A stretch of 27,872 bases of DNA, taken from positions 1 through 27,872 of the forward strand of contig CAMLEO010000059.1 in the NCBI GenBank assembly GCA_946478975.1, given 5' to 3'. Every line of letters starts with the position of its first letter. Within the stretch, counting starts at the first letter, position 1. Origin of the DNA: an uncultured Steroidobacter sp. GTDB taxonomy: Bacteria > Pseudomonadota > Gammaproteobacteria > Steroidobacterales > Steroidobacteraceae. The position numbers and the translations under genes are program-made. Below, piece by piece: positions 1 through 7,773 of the stretch. The notes beneath the pieces are model-generated. The model saw only the letters and a program-made list of their open reading frames with translations. It made no database searches and was not told where the DNA came from.

Positions 1-740
1 AGCCCAAACTAAACTAACACTCACGGCTCGTACACCACGTCCAGGGACGCGATCGTCGGAGAAGACCAATATATCGTCGGCGTAGCGGAGAAATCGGAGA
101 CCGAGGGGGTATTGTCTATTGGGATCAGGCTGGATTCAGCGATGAGATGGACTGCATGTGGCCCGATAGGCACTCCCCGAGACACCCCCGCAGTTGTGGA
201 CTCCAGCAAAGCTACGATGTATTTGATTGCCTGGTTTGGAAATCCCGACTCAGCGAGTTGATTCTCGACGGTGTGGTGATAGATCTGGTTGTAGAAATCA
301 GCGATATCGCAGTAAAGAACTGCCGAGTGCTACCAACTCAGGAACGACGCCGCTCTCCAAAAGTCGTTCCAGGCAGATCGGTGGCCGTAAAGCCCATGGG
401 CGACTTCGGGCAGGAAACGATAACTGTAGATCTGTTGCGATGGGAGCCGCCGGGCTTCTATTCCTTGCCCGAACTGCCGCACCGCCGCCGTGAGTAGCAG
501 GGAGTCTTGTGGGTCAAGCTGAGTCGCCTGCCGGTATGAGAACTCATCTTTGGGAACAATGAAGCGCCGATGTGCTCCGGGGTTGAACGAGCTGAGCGGC
601 TTGCCCTCGATCAACTTTACGAATTCGTCCTTTCGTTGATTGATCGCTTCAAACTCGAGAATGCGCGGAAATAGATCTCCATCGGAATGTCGCGATACAA
701 ACTCGGATGCCCAGGCAATCGACTCTGCATTGAGTGTCAC
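1..740 (-). pseudogene. Decayed reverse transcriptase (UG/DRT/Abi-like), partial, nonsense and frameshift
   Basis: The minus strand encodes the N-terminal half of a bacterial reverse transcriptase. A GTG start at 740 (reading GTG-ACA-CTC) follows a strong GGAGGGGAG ribosome site. The frame is open to an in-frame TAG at 330-332, then continues in the same frame with YCDIADFYNQIYHH (RT motif A, about 275-314) and RGVPIGPHAVHLIAE (135-179). The catalytic FLRYADDILVFSD motif (YADD codons at 73-84) is present only in another frame, so a frameshift lies near the 5-G run at 105-109. Another lesion may follow, because sequence after FSDD does not resemble the family, and the gene leaves the window. 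N-terminal text such as FEAINQRKDEF and the PK-DEFSYRQATQLDP segment suits defence-type or unknown-group RTs rather than group II introns. GC content looks lower than in the neighbours, suggesting transfer and then decay. Sequencing error is the alternative explanation. Confidence 0.8.
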
Positions 741-967
741 TGGGCTCCCCTCCAGATTCCCTGCCGAATGATACACGCTCCTGCCCTGGAGGTTTTTCCG
801 GCTGGGACTGCGTCAAGCTCTTGAAAAGTGTCGGCAAAAAGATAAGACCGGTGCGCGTTGCAATCTCATCCCATCTGCCGCGAGTCATCCAGCTCGGAGC
901 GAAGGCGAGCGAAACATGCGGTTGGCGAGTCGAGCTGGTGTAAAGAATCGGAGCACGATCTCGTACC

Positions 968-1882
968 TCACGCCGCCGATGTTTCCTCTTCCTCCGCCTC
1001 CGTCCTCTCGCTCATGATCTGCTCCGCGAGCATCTCAACGAGCGGCGAATAAACGCGATGGCGTGAGCGCAGCAGATAGACCGGCTGCTCCCGGCGAGGT
1101 TTGAAGGGGCGGATCTCAATGGGCAGATGTGCGTGCTCGTGGGCGACGATGGAGGAAACAATCGAGACGCCGCGGCCGGCGCCGACCAGGTGACAGATCG
1201 CGGAGGCGGAGCTGGTGCTGAGCGAGGTGGCGCCGACTTCCTTGCCGTTGATCAGCGTGTTCTGCGAGGACACCGGGCTCGATTCGGAATTGATGAGCCC
1301 GATCAGCGTCTCGCCTTTCAGGTCCGAAATCTGGATCGCGGGCTTGCGACACAGCGCGTGCGAGCGGGGCAGGACGCACACGCTTTCCATCACCATGAAC
1401 TGTTTGCAATCGATGGTCTCGCTTTCGGACTCGAACAGCGAGATCCCCAAGTCGACGCGCTTGGAGTCGACCGATTCGATGATGTCCTTGGACGCGCGGG
1501 TCACGATGGACAAATGGATGTCCGGGTAGCGCTGCGTGAACTCGCTGATCACGCTCGCGATCCAGGAATTCGACAGCGACGGCAGCACCGCGATCGACAC
1601 GTGGCCGCGCCGAAAATTACTAATCTCCTCGGCCACGCGGTTCAAATGATCGATGCCACGCTGCATGCGTAGCACTTCGTCGTAGAAAACTTTCGCGGCG
1701 GCAGTGGGAATCAGGCGCCGGCCTTTGTGCTCGAACGCGCGAAAGCCGGCGAGCTGCTCGAAGCGTGCGAGGATGCGGCTCACCGACGGCTGTGAAATAC
1801 ACAGGCGATTGGCGGCGTCGGTCAGCGTGTTCGCTTCCATGACCGCTTGAAACACTTCGATCTGACGACCGCGCAGCTTCAT
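968..1882 (-). CDS. LysR-family transcriptional regulator (NocR/OccR-like)
   Basis: This 304-residue protein has the usual LysR layout. An N-terminal winged helix-turn-helix spans about residues 5-62, with the recognition region TDAANRLCISQPSVSR at 21-36, followed by a periplasmic-binding-like effector domain (about 90-290). The start at 1882 was chosen over an upstream in-frame ATG at 1903 because GGGGGAGGTG precedes it at the right spacing and MKLRGRQIEVF is where family members begin. The C-terminus ends in an acidic tail (residues 291-304) not needed for the fold. It is divergent from the TonB receptor and the flavoprotein operon, so it is the likely effector-responsive regulator of that operon. 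The resemblance to opine regulators (NocR, OccR) is by family impression, not alignment. Confidence 0.93.
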   Translation of the reverse strand: MKLRGRQIEVFQAVMEANTLTDAANRLCISQPSVSRILARFEQLAGFRAFEHKGRRLIPTAAAKVFYDEVLRMQRGIDHLNRVAEEISNFRRGHVSIAVLPSLSNSWIASVISEFTQRYPDIHLSIVTRASKDIIESVDSKRVDLGISLFESESETIDCKQFMVMESVCVLPRSHALCRKPAIQISDLKGETLIGLINSESSPVSSQNTLINGKEVGATSLSTSSASAICHLVGAGRGVSIVSSIVAHEHAHLPIEIRPFKPRREQPVYLLRSRHRVYSPLVEMLAEQIMSERTEAEEEETSAA

Positions 1883-1904
1883 TGGGCACCTCCCCCGAGC
1901 CAAA

Positions 1905-1925
1905 TATACCGCGGCTGCATGAGAT
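1905..1925. promoter_or_regulatory. Operator-like motif copy 1 in the lysR / TonB-receptor gap
   Basis: The motif TATNCCNNNGCTGCATGA occurs here (from 1905, 23 bases upstream of the lysR start) and again at 2003. The two copies are exactly 98 bp apart and match at 14 of the first 18 positions. A copy beside the lysR start fits autoregulation by the LysR protein. Binding is inferred, not shown. Confidence 0.4.
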
Positions 1926-2002
1926 CGCCAGCACGAGTGTGCGCTCGGTCTCGGTGCGGCGGCTCGTTCAGGTTCGGCGCGTGTGTCGGCGCGTCGACGA
2001 TG

Positions 2003-2023
2003 TATTCCATCGCTGCATGAATA
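2003..2023. promoter_or_regulatory. Operator-like motif copy 2, TATTC-N11-GAATA dyad
   Basis: This second copy of the repeated motif is also a perfect 5-bp dyad, TATTC-N11-GAATA. That is the size and interrupted symmetry of LysR-type binding sites. It lies about 80 bases upstream of the TonB-receptor ATG, a typical activator position. It is the best candidate site for the divergent LysR regulator. Confidence 0.45.
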
Positions 2024-2051
2024 GCCGCAAAGAAGGGATTTTTTTTCGCCC

Positions 2052-2072
2052 TCGATGGCGATCTACCATCGA
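2052..2072. promoter_or_regulatory. Inverted repeat TCGATGG-N7-CCATCGA before the TonB receptor
   Basis: A perfect 7-bp inverted repeat with a 7-base spacer lies 31 bases upstream of the receptor ATG, just after a T8 run (2039-2046). It could be a second operator or an RNA hairpin in the 5' leader. It does not resemble the repeated motif at 1905 and 2003, so a different protein may be involved. Confidence 0.35.
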
Positions 2073-2103
2073 TTTGCAGGACAAGTACAAGAGAGGGGCT
2101 GCT

Positions 2104-4884
2104 ATGACCAAGAAGACTGCCGCATGCGCCGTTTCGCTGGCCGGCACGCTGGCGGCGCCATTCGCCATCCACGCTCAAGAGCAGCCTGCCGCGGAGCCAG
2201 CGACCAATGCGCCCCCGGTCGAGACCGTCGTCGTCACCGGCTCGTTGCTGCAACGATCGGAGTATGCCGAAAAGTCTCCGGTGCAGGTCTTGAGCCGCGA
2301 GCAGATCGAAAGTTTCTCGCCCGACAACTTCAACGACATCGCGAAAAATTTACCGATCAGCGGCGGCGCCGAGTTTCAAAACGAGACCGGCAACCTGATC
2401 GGCATGTCGCAGCTGAATATTCGCGGCCTGGGCTTGGGCTCCTCGCTCGTGCTCATCAACGGTCGTCGCGGCGGCATCTCGACCGTCGCCGATGGCGGCG
2501 GCAATCAGTTCTTCGATATCAACCAGCTGCCGCTCGCGATGGTGGAACGCATCGACGTGCTCACCGACGGCGCTTCGGCGACGTATGGCTCGCAGGCTGT
2601 CGCAGGCGTTGCGAACATCATCACGCGCAAAGGCTTCGAGGGCCTGGAGCTCTCGGCCAAGTATTCCGATGCGGTCAACGACTCGGAAGTGGTCAACCTC
2701 GCGATGGGCACCAAGAGCGATCGCTCGGTGTTCAATCTGTATGCGACCTATCGGTACAACAGCCGTGTCGATCGCACCGATCTCGACTGGCTGCTGAAAC
2801 GGCTGCACCACACCGGCGATCTCACCGATTCGGTGTTGACCTCGCCGACCGGCGCACCCGGTTCGTATCAACGCGCGATCTTCAACCCGGCGACCGGCAA
2901 GTACGCGCCGCCGCCTGCAGGCGTGGGTGCGAATACGATTCCGGATCCGAACTGCAACGGCGCCGGCGGCGTGCTCGTCGGCACGCGCTGTCGCTTCGAC
3001 TTCTCCGATCAAACCTCGATCGTGCCGGAAGAGCATCGCTTCCAGGTGTTCTCCGAAGGCAGTTACAACGCTTCGGAAAAAGTCGAACTGTTCTACGAGG
3101 CGAGCTTTTCGCGCAACCGGATCAATCGCACCATCACGCCGTCGCTGTTCGAGCAGGGGCTGGCGGGCGGCAGCATCCTGATTCCGGCGAGTCACCCGTT
3201 CAACTTCTTCGTTGCCGATCCGGTCAATCCGAATCGCATCGTCTATATCGATCCCGCGAACTGGAATCCTGCGATCCATCACGCCGTGGACGTGGCCGCG
3301 ATCGCGCGCCCGCTCGGCTCGTATTTCAAGGATCAGGACCGCGAGATCGATATCGACTACTGGCGCGGCGTCGGCGGCTTCAAGGTCGATCTCACCGACA
3401 AATGGAACGCGAACTTCTCTTATATGTACGCATCGTCCAAGCGCACCGACGATCGGCCGTACGAGTTCGTGAAAGACAACGTGAACAATGCGGCGCTCAA
3501 CGGCACCTGGAATCCGTTTGGCACCGCGCTGACCAATCCCACGCTGGTCTCGCCCAAAGATGGCGTCAGCGTCGCGGCGAACAGCGACGACCTTCTGCGC
3601 TCGTTGTGGCGCACGGCGCGCGATGAGGCCGAGACGACGCAGACGGTGTATGACCTGGTCGTCGGCGGCGAAGCGTTCGATCTGCTCGGCAATCCCGTCG
3701 GCCTTGCGATCGGTGCGCAATATCGGGAAGAGAGTCTGACGAGCTTCATCGATTCGTTGACGTCCTCGGGCTCCGGCGCGCTGACGTCGACTGTGACGGC
3801 CGAGCCGGTGCGAGGATCGGACGAGGTCACATCGTACTTCGCCGAAGCGGTGATGCCGTTCGGCAAGGACGTGGAACTGCAGCTCGCGGTTCGTCACGAG
3901 AGTTTCAGCGGCGGCGTCGACACCACTGATCCGAAAATCGCTGCGCGCTGGCAGACGACCGATTGGCTCGCGGTGCGCGGCTCGTACGGCACGTCGTTCC
4001 AGGCGCCGTCGGTGCGACAGAAGAGCACATCGACCGAAACAGCGTTCATCCAGGACCCCGCCTCGATCAATCCAACCACCGGCGCGCTCGAATGCGTCGA
4101 TCGCGGCGTCGCGAACAACACGGTGGTGCGCGTTGTCGGCAGCGAGGACTTGAAGCCGCAGGAAGCAAAGAGCTATTCGCTCGGGCTGATTCTGCAGCCG
4201 GCCGGCGGCTTGGATGTGAGCTTCGATTACTGGCGATTTGATTACACCGACCTGATCACACCCGACGAAGGTCCGCAGGCCATCGTCGAGAACGATTGTG
4301 CCGACGGTGTGCCGAACGATCCGCGTGTACAGCGCGACTCTGGCGGGCAGCTGCGCTCGGTGAATTCATTCTTCATCAACGCAGGCTCGGTGCTCACCGA
4401 TGGCATCGACATGGCAACGAGCTACGCGCTGCCGTGGCGCCGCTTCGGCGATTTCTCGGTCGGCATGAACGCGACCTGGATTCGTGAGTTCGAAGTGCAG
4501 CTGGATGCGAACTCGCCGGCCTTCGATGCTCGCGGCAATCGCAACTTCACTAATCCATTCCGTTCGACGCCGGTGTGGCGTGCCAATACCTCGCTTGATT
4601 GGAACAGCGGCATTCACAACGTGAATCTGACGCTGCGTTACATCGACAGTTACAAGAACGATCAGGGCGGCACGACGATCGCCTCATGGACGACGCTCGA
4701 TGCGCAGTACGCGCTCAAGCTGCCCAATTTCTTCGCGCGCGAGACCACGCTCACGATCGGCGCGAACAACTTGTTCGATCGCGATCCGCCGAGCCTGGGC
4801 GACAAAGTGCGGCCCGGCTACGACGACGTGGTGCACGACGTGCGTGGACGCATCGCGTACGCGCAGGTGCAGGTGTCGTTTTGA
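2104..4884 (+). CDS. TonB-dependent outer-membrane receptor
   Basis: This 926-residue outer-membrane receptor starts at ATG 2104 after GAGAGGGG. The signal peptide is residues 1-24 (cleavage after AIHA), and a TonB-box-like ETVVVTGS follows at 40-47. The plug domain comes next (LINGRRGG, then DVLTDGASATYGSQAVAGVANIITRK), and then a long 22-strand-type beta-barrel ending in the aromatic terminus AQVQVSF. Asn/Asp-rich long loops and the INQLPLAMVERIDVLTDG form are typical of receptors expanded in Xanthomonad-like and Steroidobacter-like genomes for organic substrates rather than only siderophores. It is the first gene of the plus-strand catabolic operon, 30 bases ahead of the oxidase. It probably imports the substrate of that oxidase, but the substrate itself cannot be read from sequence. 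Confidence 0.95.
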   Translation: MTKKTAACAVSLAGTLAAPFAIHAQEQPAAEPATNAPPVETVVVTGSLLQRSEYAEKSPVQVLSREQIESFSPDNFNDIAKNLPISGGAEFQNETGNLIGMSQLNIRGLGLGSSLVLINGRRGGISTVADGGGNQFFDINQLPLAMVERIDVLTDGASATYGSQAVAGVANIITRKGFEGLELSAKYSDAVNDSEVVNLAMGTKSDRSVFNLYATYRYNSRVDRTDLDWLLKRLHHTGDLTDSVLTSPTGAPGSYQRAIFNPATGKYAPPPAGVGANTIPDPNCNGAGGVLVGTRCRFDFSDQTSIVPEEHRFQVFSEGSYNASEKVELFYEASFSRNRINRTITPSLFEQGLAGGSILIPASHPFNFFVADPVNPNRIVYIDPANWNPAIHHAVDVAAIARPLGSYFKDQDREIDIDYWRGVGGFKVDLTDKWNANFSYMYASSKRTDDRPYEFVKDNVNNAALNGTWNPFGTALTNPTLVSPKDGVSVAANSDDLLRSLWRTARDEAETTQTVYDLVVGGEAFDLLGNPVGLAIGAQYREESLTSFIDSLTSSGSGALTSTVTAEPVRGSDEVTSYFAEAVMPFGKDVELQLAVRHESFSGGVDTTDPKIAARWQTTDWLAVRGSYGTSFQAPSVRQKSTSTETAFIQDPASINPTTGALECVDRGVANNTVVRVVGSEDLKPQEAKSYSLGLILQPAGGLDVSFDYWRFDYTDLITPDEGPQAIVENDCADGVPNDPRVQRDSGGQLRSVNSFFINAGSVLTDGIDMATSYALPWRRFGDFSVGMNATWIREFEVQLDANSPAFDARGNRNFTNPFRSTPVWRANTSLDWNSGIHNVNLTLRYIDSYKNDQGGTTIASWTTLDAQYALKLPNFFARETTLTIGANNLFDRDPPSLGDKVRPGYDDVVHDVRGRIAYAQVQVSF

Positions 4885-4914
4885 AGCCAGGCGACACGAG
4901 CATCCACGGATAGG

Positions 4915-6030
4915 ATGATGAAACATTACGACATCGTGGTGGTCGGCGGCGGGGTGGTGGGATTGGCGAGTGCTTACGGGCTCGCGCAGCGTCACTCCAA
5001 CATCGCCGTGCTGGACGAAGCCGACGTCGCGTTTCGTGCCTCACGCAGCAACTTTGGCCTGGTGTGGTTTCAAGGCAAGGGCCTGGGCAACCAAGCGTAC
5101 GTACGACTGCTGGCACTGAGCATGCGCGAGTGGGTCGAGTTCGCTGCCGAGTTGCACGAGCACAGCGGCATCGATCCGGACTATCGCCGCCCCGGCGGTC
5201 TGAACCTGTGCGTCGGCGAGGCCGCGGCACAGAAACGTCGAGCGCACATCGAAGCCTTGCATGATCAGCAGGGCGATGAAGGCTATCGCTGCGAGTTTCT
5301 GTCTCGTGCCGAGCTCGAACGTTTGTTTCATCCGCTGCGTTTGAGCGATGACGTTCGCACCGCGTCCTATTGTTCGGCCGACGGTCACGTCAATCCGCTG
5401 TACCTGGTGCTGGCGATGCAAAAGCGCATCGTCGATTTGGGCGGACACTTTCACGCCGGTCACACGGTGCGTGACATCGTGCCGGTGGCAGGCGGCGGCT
5501 TCGAGTTGCACACCGATCGCGGCTCGATTGGATGCGAACGGTTGTTGCTCGCTGCGGGGCTCGGTGTGAGCGATCTCGCGGAAAAGGTCGGCTTGAATGT
5601 GCCGCTATGGCCGGAGCGCGGCCAGATCATTGTCACTCAGCGCACGCAACGTTTGTTTCCACTGCCAATGAACGGTTTTCGCCAGACGGAGGAAGGATCC
5701 GTGCTGCTCGGTTATTCCAAGGAAGATGTCGGCCTCGACGACAGCACGTCGACGCCGGTCACGGCGCAGATTGCAAACAACGCGCTCAAAGCGTTTCCAC
5801 AGCTCGCGGCGCTTCGGGTCGTGCGCACGTGGGCGGGTTTGCGTACGCAGTCGCCGGACTCGTATCCGATTTATGCGTCGTCGAGCGAGTGCCCGGGCGC
5901 GTATGCAGTGACGTGTCACAGCGGCATCACGCTGACGGCCGCGCATGCGCGAGTGATTCCGCAATGGATTCTGGAGGGCGGCACGCCGGAGTGCCTGCGC
6001 GACTTCGGCCCGGAGCGCTTCCGTGTTTAA
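4915..6030 (+). CDS. FAD-dependent D-amino-acid-oxidase-like subunit of a heteromeric opine/hydroxyproline-type dehydrogenase (HcnC/OoxB-like)
   Basis: This 371-residue flavoprotein of the DAO fold has an N-terminal dinucleotide motif, VVVGGGVVGLASA (residues 8-20). The segment SRSNFGLVWFQGKG (43-56) is characteristic of the beta subunit of octopine/nopaline oxidase, D-hydroxyproline dehydrogenase and HCN synthase HcnC. The C-terminal part carries GLRTQSPDSYPI and CHSGITLTAAHA, the family's closing FAD-binding segment. It is expected to oxidise a C-N bond of a secondary amine or D-amino acid and pass electrons to its partner subunits, not to oxygen. Two ATGs stand in tandem (4915, 4918) after GGATAGG, and either could be used. 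Its stop overlaps the start of the 2Fe-2S subunit. Confidence 0.9.
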   Translation: MMKHYDIVVVGGGVVGLASAYGLAQRHSNIAVLDEADVAFRASRSNFGLVWFQGKGLGNQAYVRLLALSMREWVEFAAELHEHSGIDPDYRRPGGLNLCVGEAAAQKRRAHIEALHDQQGDEGYRCEFLSRAELERLFHPLRLSDDVRTASYCSADGHVNPLYLVLAMQKRIVDLGGHFHAGHTVRDIVPVAGGGFELHTDRGSIGCERLLLAAGLGVSDLAEKVGLNVPLWPERGQIIVTQRTQRLFPLPMNGFRQTEEGSVLLGYSKEDVGLDDSTSTPVTAQIANNALKAFPQLAALRVVRTWAGLRTQSPDSYPIYASSSECPGAYAVTCHSGITLTAAHARVIPQWILEGGTPECLRDFGPERFRV

Positions 6031-6349
6031 GTATCTCGACGCCAAACAGCGGCTGCGCGAGTCGATCATGATCACGATCGATGGCGTCGCGCTGGAAGTG
6101 CCGGCGCAGGAAACATTAGCGGCGGCGATGTTGCAGTCGGGCCGTCTGGATCTGCGGACGACGGTCGTGAGCGGTGCGCCGCGCAGCGCATATTGCATGA
6201 TGGGCGTGTGCTTCGATTGCCTGGTGACGATCGACGATCAACCGAATCAGCAGGCATGCATGACGGTCGTGCGACCGGGCATGCGTGTGGAGCGACAGGC
6301 GGGCGCAGGCCAGATCGTGCGCATTCCTCGCGCAGGTGACGAAGCATGA
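6023..6349 (+). CDS. Small (2Fe-2S)-binding subunit of the dehydrogenase (HcnA-like)
   Basis: This 108-residue ferredoxin-like subunit has cysteines C58, C63, C66 and C79 (GAPRSAYCMMGVCFDC, then QAC), the ligand pattern of the small subunit of opine oxidase/HcnA/hydroxyproline dehydrogenase complexes. The GTG start at 6023 lies inside the preceding gene, with a GGAG site 8 bases upstream. It gives an MF-x-x-L-D N-terminus like relatives that begin MFRRL. The internal ATG at 6068 is a possible shorter start. The 8-base overlap with the upstream gene and the ATGA overlap downstream imply translational coupling of the three subunits in fixed ratio. Its role is electron transfer between the two flavoprotein subunits. 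Confidence 0.92.
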   Translation: MFKYLDAKQRLRESIMITIDGVALEVPAQETLAAAMLQSGRLDLRTTVVSGAPRSAYCMMGVCFDCLVTIDDQPNQQACMTVVRPGMRVERQAGAGQIVRIPRAGDEA

Positions 6350-7773
6350 AGCGTCACTACGACATTGCGATCATCGGCGCCGGGCCTGCAGGCATGGCTG
6401 CGGCGGCCACGTGTGGCCAAACCGGGGCGAGCACGTTGCTGCTGGATGAGCAACCCGCGCCGGGCGGGCAGATTTATCGCGGCATCGAGCAGGGTGCGAT
6501 TGCCAATCGCGACATCCTCGGGCCGGACTATTACAAAGGCGAAGCGCTGGTGAAGGCGCTGCGCAAGGCGCAGCTCGATTACACCACCTCGGCGACGGTG
6601 TGGCAGGTCAACGCCGAGCGCGAGATCGGATTCTCAGTGCGTGGCGAGTCGCGCATCGTCAAGGCGGAGCACGTCATCATCGCAACCGGTGCGCAGGAGC
6701 GGCCGTTTGCAATTCCGGGTTGGACGCTGCCGGGTGTGATGACGGCGGGCGCGGCGCAGATCCTGCTGAAGAAATCGGCGCTGGTGGGCGAGGGCGCCGT
6801 GTTTGCCGGCGTCGGCCCGTTGTTGTACCTCACCGCTCGCCAATATCTTCGCGCCGGCGCGAAGGTGACGGCGGTGCTCGACACGACGCCCGCAGGCAAT
6901 CGCTGGCGTGCGCTCTCGCACGGCGTCGGTGGACTGCAGGGCTTGAAGAATCTGCACAAGGGCTGGCGCTGGATGCAGGAAATCAAAGCCGCCGGCGTGC
7001 CGATCATCGATGGCATCACCGATCTGCGAGCTCAAGGTGACAGCTGCGTGCGTGCGGTCGAGTACTATCGCAACGGTCGCTGGACCTCGCTGCGCACGGA
7101 GCATCTGTTTTTGCATCAAGGGGTGGTGCCGAATATCAATCTCACGATGGCCATGCGCTGCTCGCACGCATGGTTCGAACGTCAGAAGTGCTGGCGCGTC
7201 GTCACCGATGCGTGGGGCGGCACGAGCCTCACCGGCATTTCTGTCGCAGGCGATGCGGCTGACATCGGTGGTGCCATCTCCGCGCAACATCGTGGTGCTA
7301 TAACGGCGCTCGGGGCTTTGCAGCGTCTCGGCGTTATGAGCGAGCCGCAAAGAGATGCCTCGGCCTCTGCCCATCGCGCGGCCCTTACGCTGGAAGACAA
7401 GTTCCGTCCGTTCATCGACGTGTTGTTTCAACCCGATGAGCGCTTCCTCGCGCCGGGCGATCCGCAGACGCTGGTGTGCCGCTGCGAGGAAATCTCGGCG
7501 GGGCGCATGCGCGAGGTGATCGCGCTCGGCTGCGAAGGCCCCAATCAACTGAAGAGCTTCACTCGCTGCGGCATGGGGCCGTGCCAGGGCCGCATGTGCG
7601 GCTTGAGTGTCGCTCATGTGTTGTCCACGCAGCTGCATCGGCCGATGGCCGAGGTCGGCTATTACCGCCTGCGTCAGCCCGTCAAGCCGATCACGCTCGG
7701 CGAGCTGGCGTCGCTGGCAAATTCGGGCGCGCGCGCCGATACCGCTTCACCCGCGAAGGTGACCTCACCGTGA
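6346..7773 (+). CDS. FAD/NAD(P)-dependent oxidoreductase subunit with C-terminal BFD-type 2Fe-2S domain (HcnB/OoxA-like)
   Basis: This 475-residue protein has an N-terminal FAD motif, IIGAGPAGMAAA (about residues 9-20), followed by LLLDEQPAPGGQIYRG. The ATG-binding segment VIIATGAQERPFAIPGW is near 110-125, and a second nucleotide-binding fold begins at FAGVGPLLYL. The C-terminal bacterioferritin-associated-ferredoxin-like domain has cysteines C378, C380, C408 and C413 (CRCEE, then CGMGPCQGRMCG). This is the alpha subunit of the heteromeric opine-oxidase/hydroxyproline-dehydrogenase/HCN-synthase family. It starts at an ATGA overlap with the 2Fe-2S subunit. The order here (DAO-like, 2Fe-2S, FAD/BFD) differs from hcnA-hcnB-hcnC. 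Confidence 0.93.
   Translation: MKRHYDIAIIGAGPAGMAAAATCGQTGASTLLLDEQPAPGGQIYRGIEQGAIANRDILGPDYYKGEALVKALRKAQLDYTTSATVWQVNAEREIGFSVRGESRIVKAEHVIIATGAQERPFAIPGWTLPGVMTAGAAQILLKKSALVGEGAVFAGVGPLLYLTARQYLRAGAKVTAVLDTTPAGNRWRALSHGVGGLQGLKNLHKGWRWMQEIKAAGVPIIDGITDLRAQGDSCVRAVEYYRNGRWTSLRTEHLFLHQGVVPNINLTMAMRCSHAWFERQKCWRVVTDAWGGTSLTGISVAGDAADIGGAISAQHRGAITALGALQRLGVMSEPQRDASASAHRAALTLEDKFRPFIDVLFQPDERFLAPGDPQTLVCRCEEISAGRMREVIALGCEGPNQLKSFTRCGMGPCQGRMCGLSVAHVLSTQLHRPMAEVGYYRLRQPVKPITLGELASLANSGARADTASPAKVTSP

Noticed and set aside
330..332. Amber read-through or recoding in the RT gene
   Set aside because: A separate frameshift further on makes simple gene decay more likely, and no recoding signal was seen.
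1..740. Group II intron or retron reverse transcriptase
   Set aside because: No intron RNA domains and no msr/msd-like repeat pair were recognised. The N-terminal sequence fits unknown-group/defence RTs better, although the truncated gene cannot settle it.
649..888. Minus-strand 79-codon open frame upstream of the reverse transcriptase
   Set aside because: It overlaps the RT start in another frame and has no recognisable family or ribosome site.
2350..3897. Long open frame antisense to the TonB receptor (515 codons)
   Set aside because: Arg/His-rich, low-complexity translation with no domain. It is a shadow produced by high GC in the receptor gene.
7476..7769. Upstream extension of the symporter frame
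   Set aside because: It lies inside the FAD/BFD oxidoreductase gene and encodes Arg-rich non-membrane sequence. The GTG at 7770 with a ribosome site is the real start.
4915..7773. Calling the three flavoprotein genes hydrogen cyanide synthase hcnABC
   Set aside because: The same three-subunit architecture serves opine and hydroxyproline oxidation. Gene order differs from hcnABC, and the linked receptor, symporter and LysR regulator fit catabolism better.
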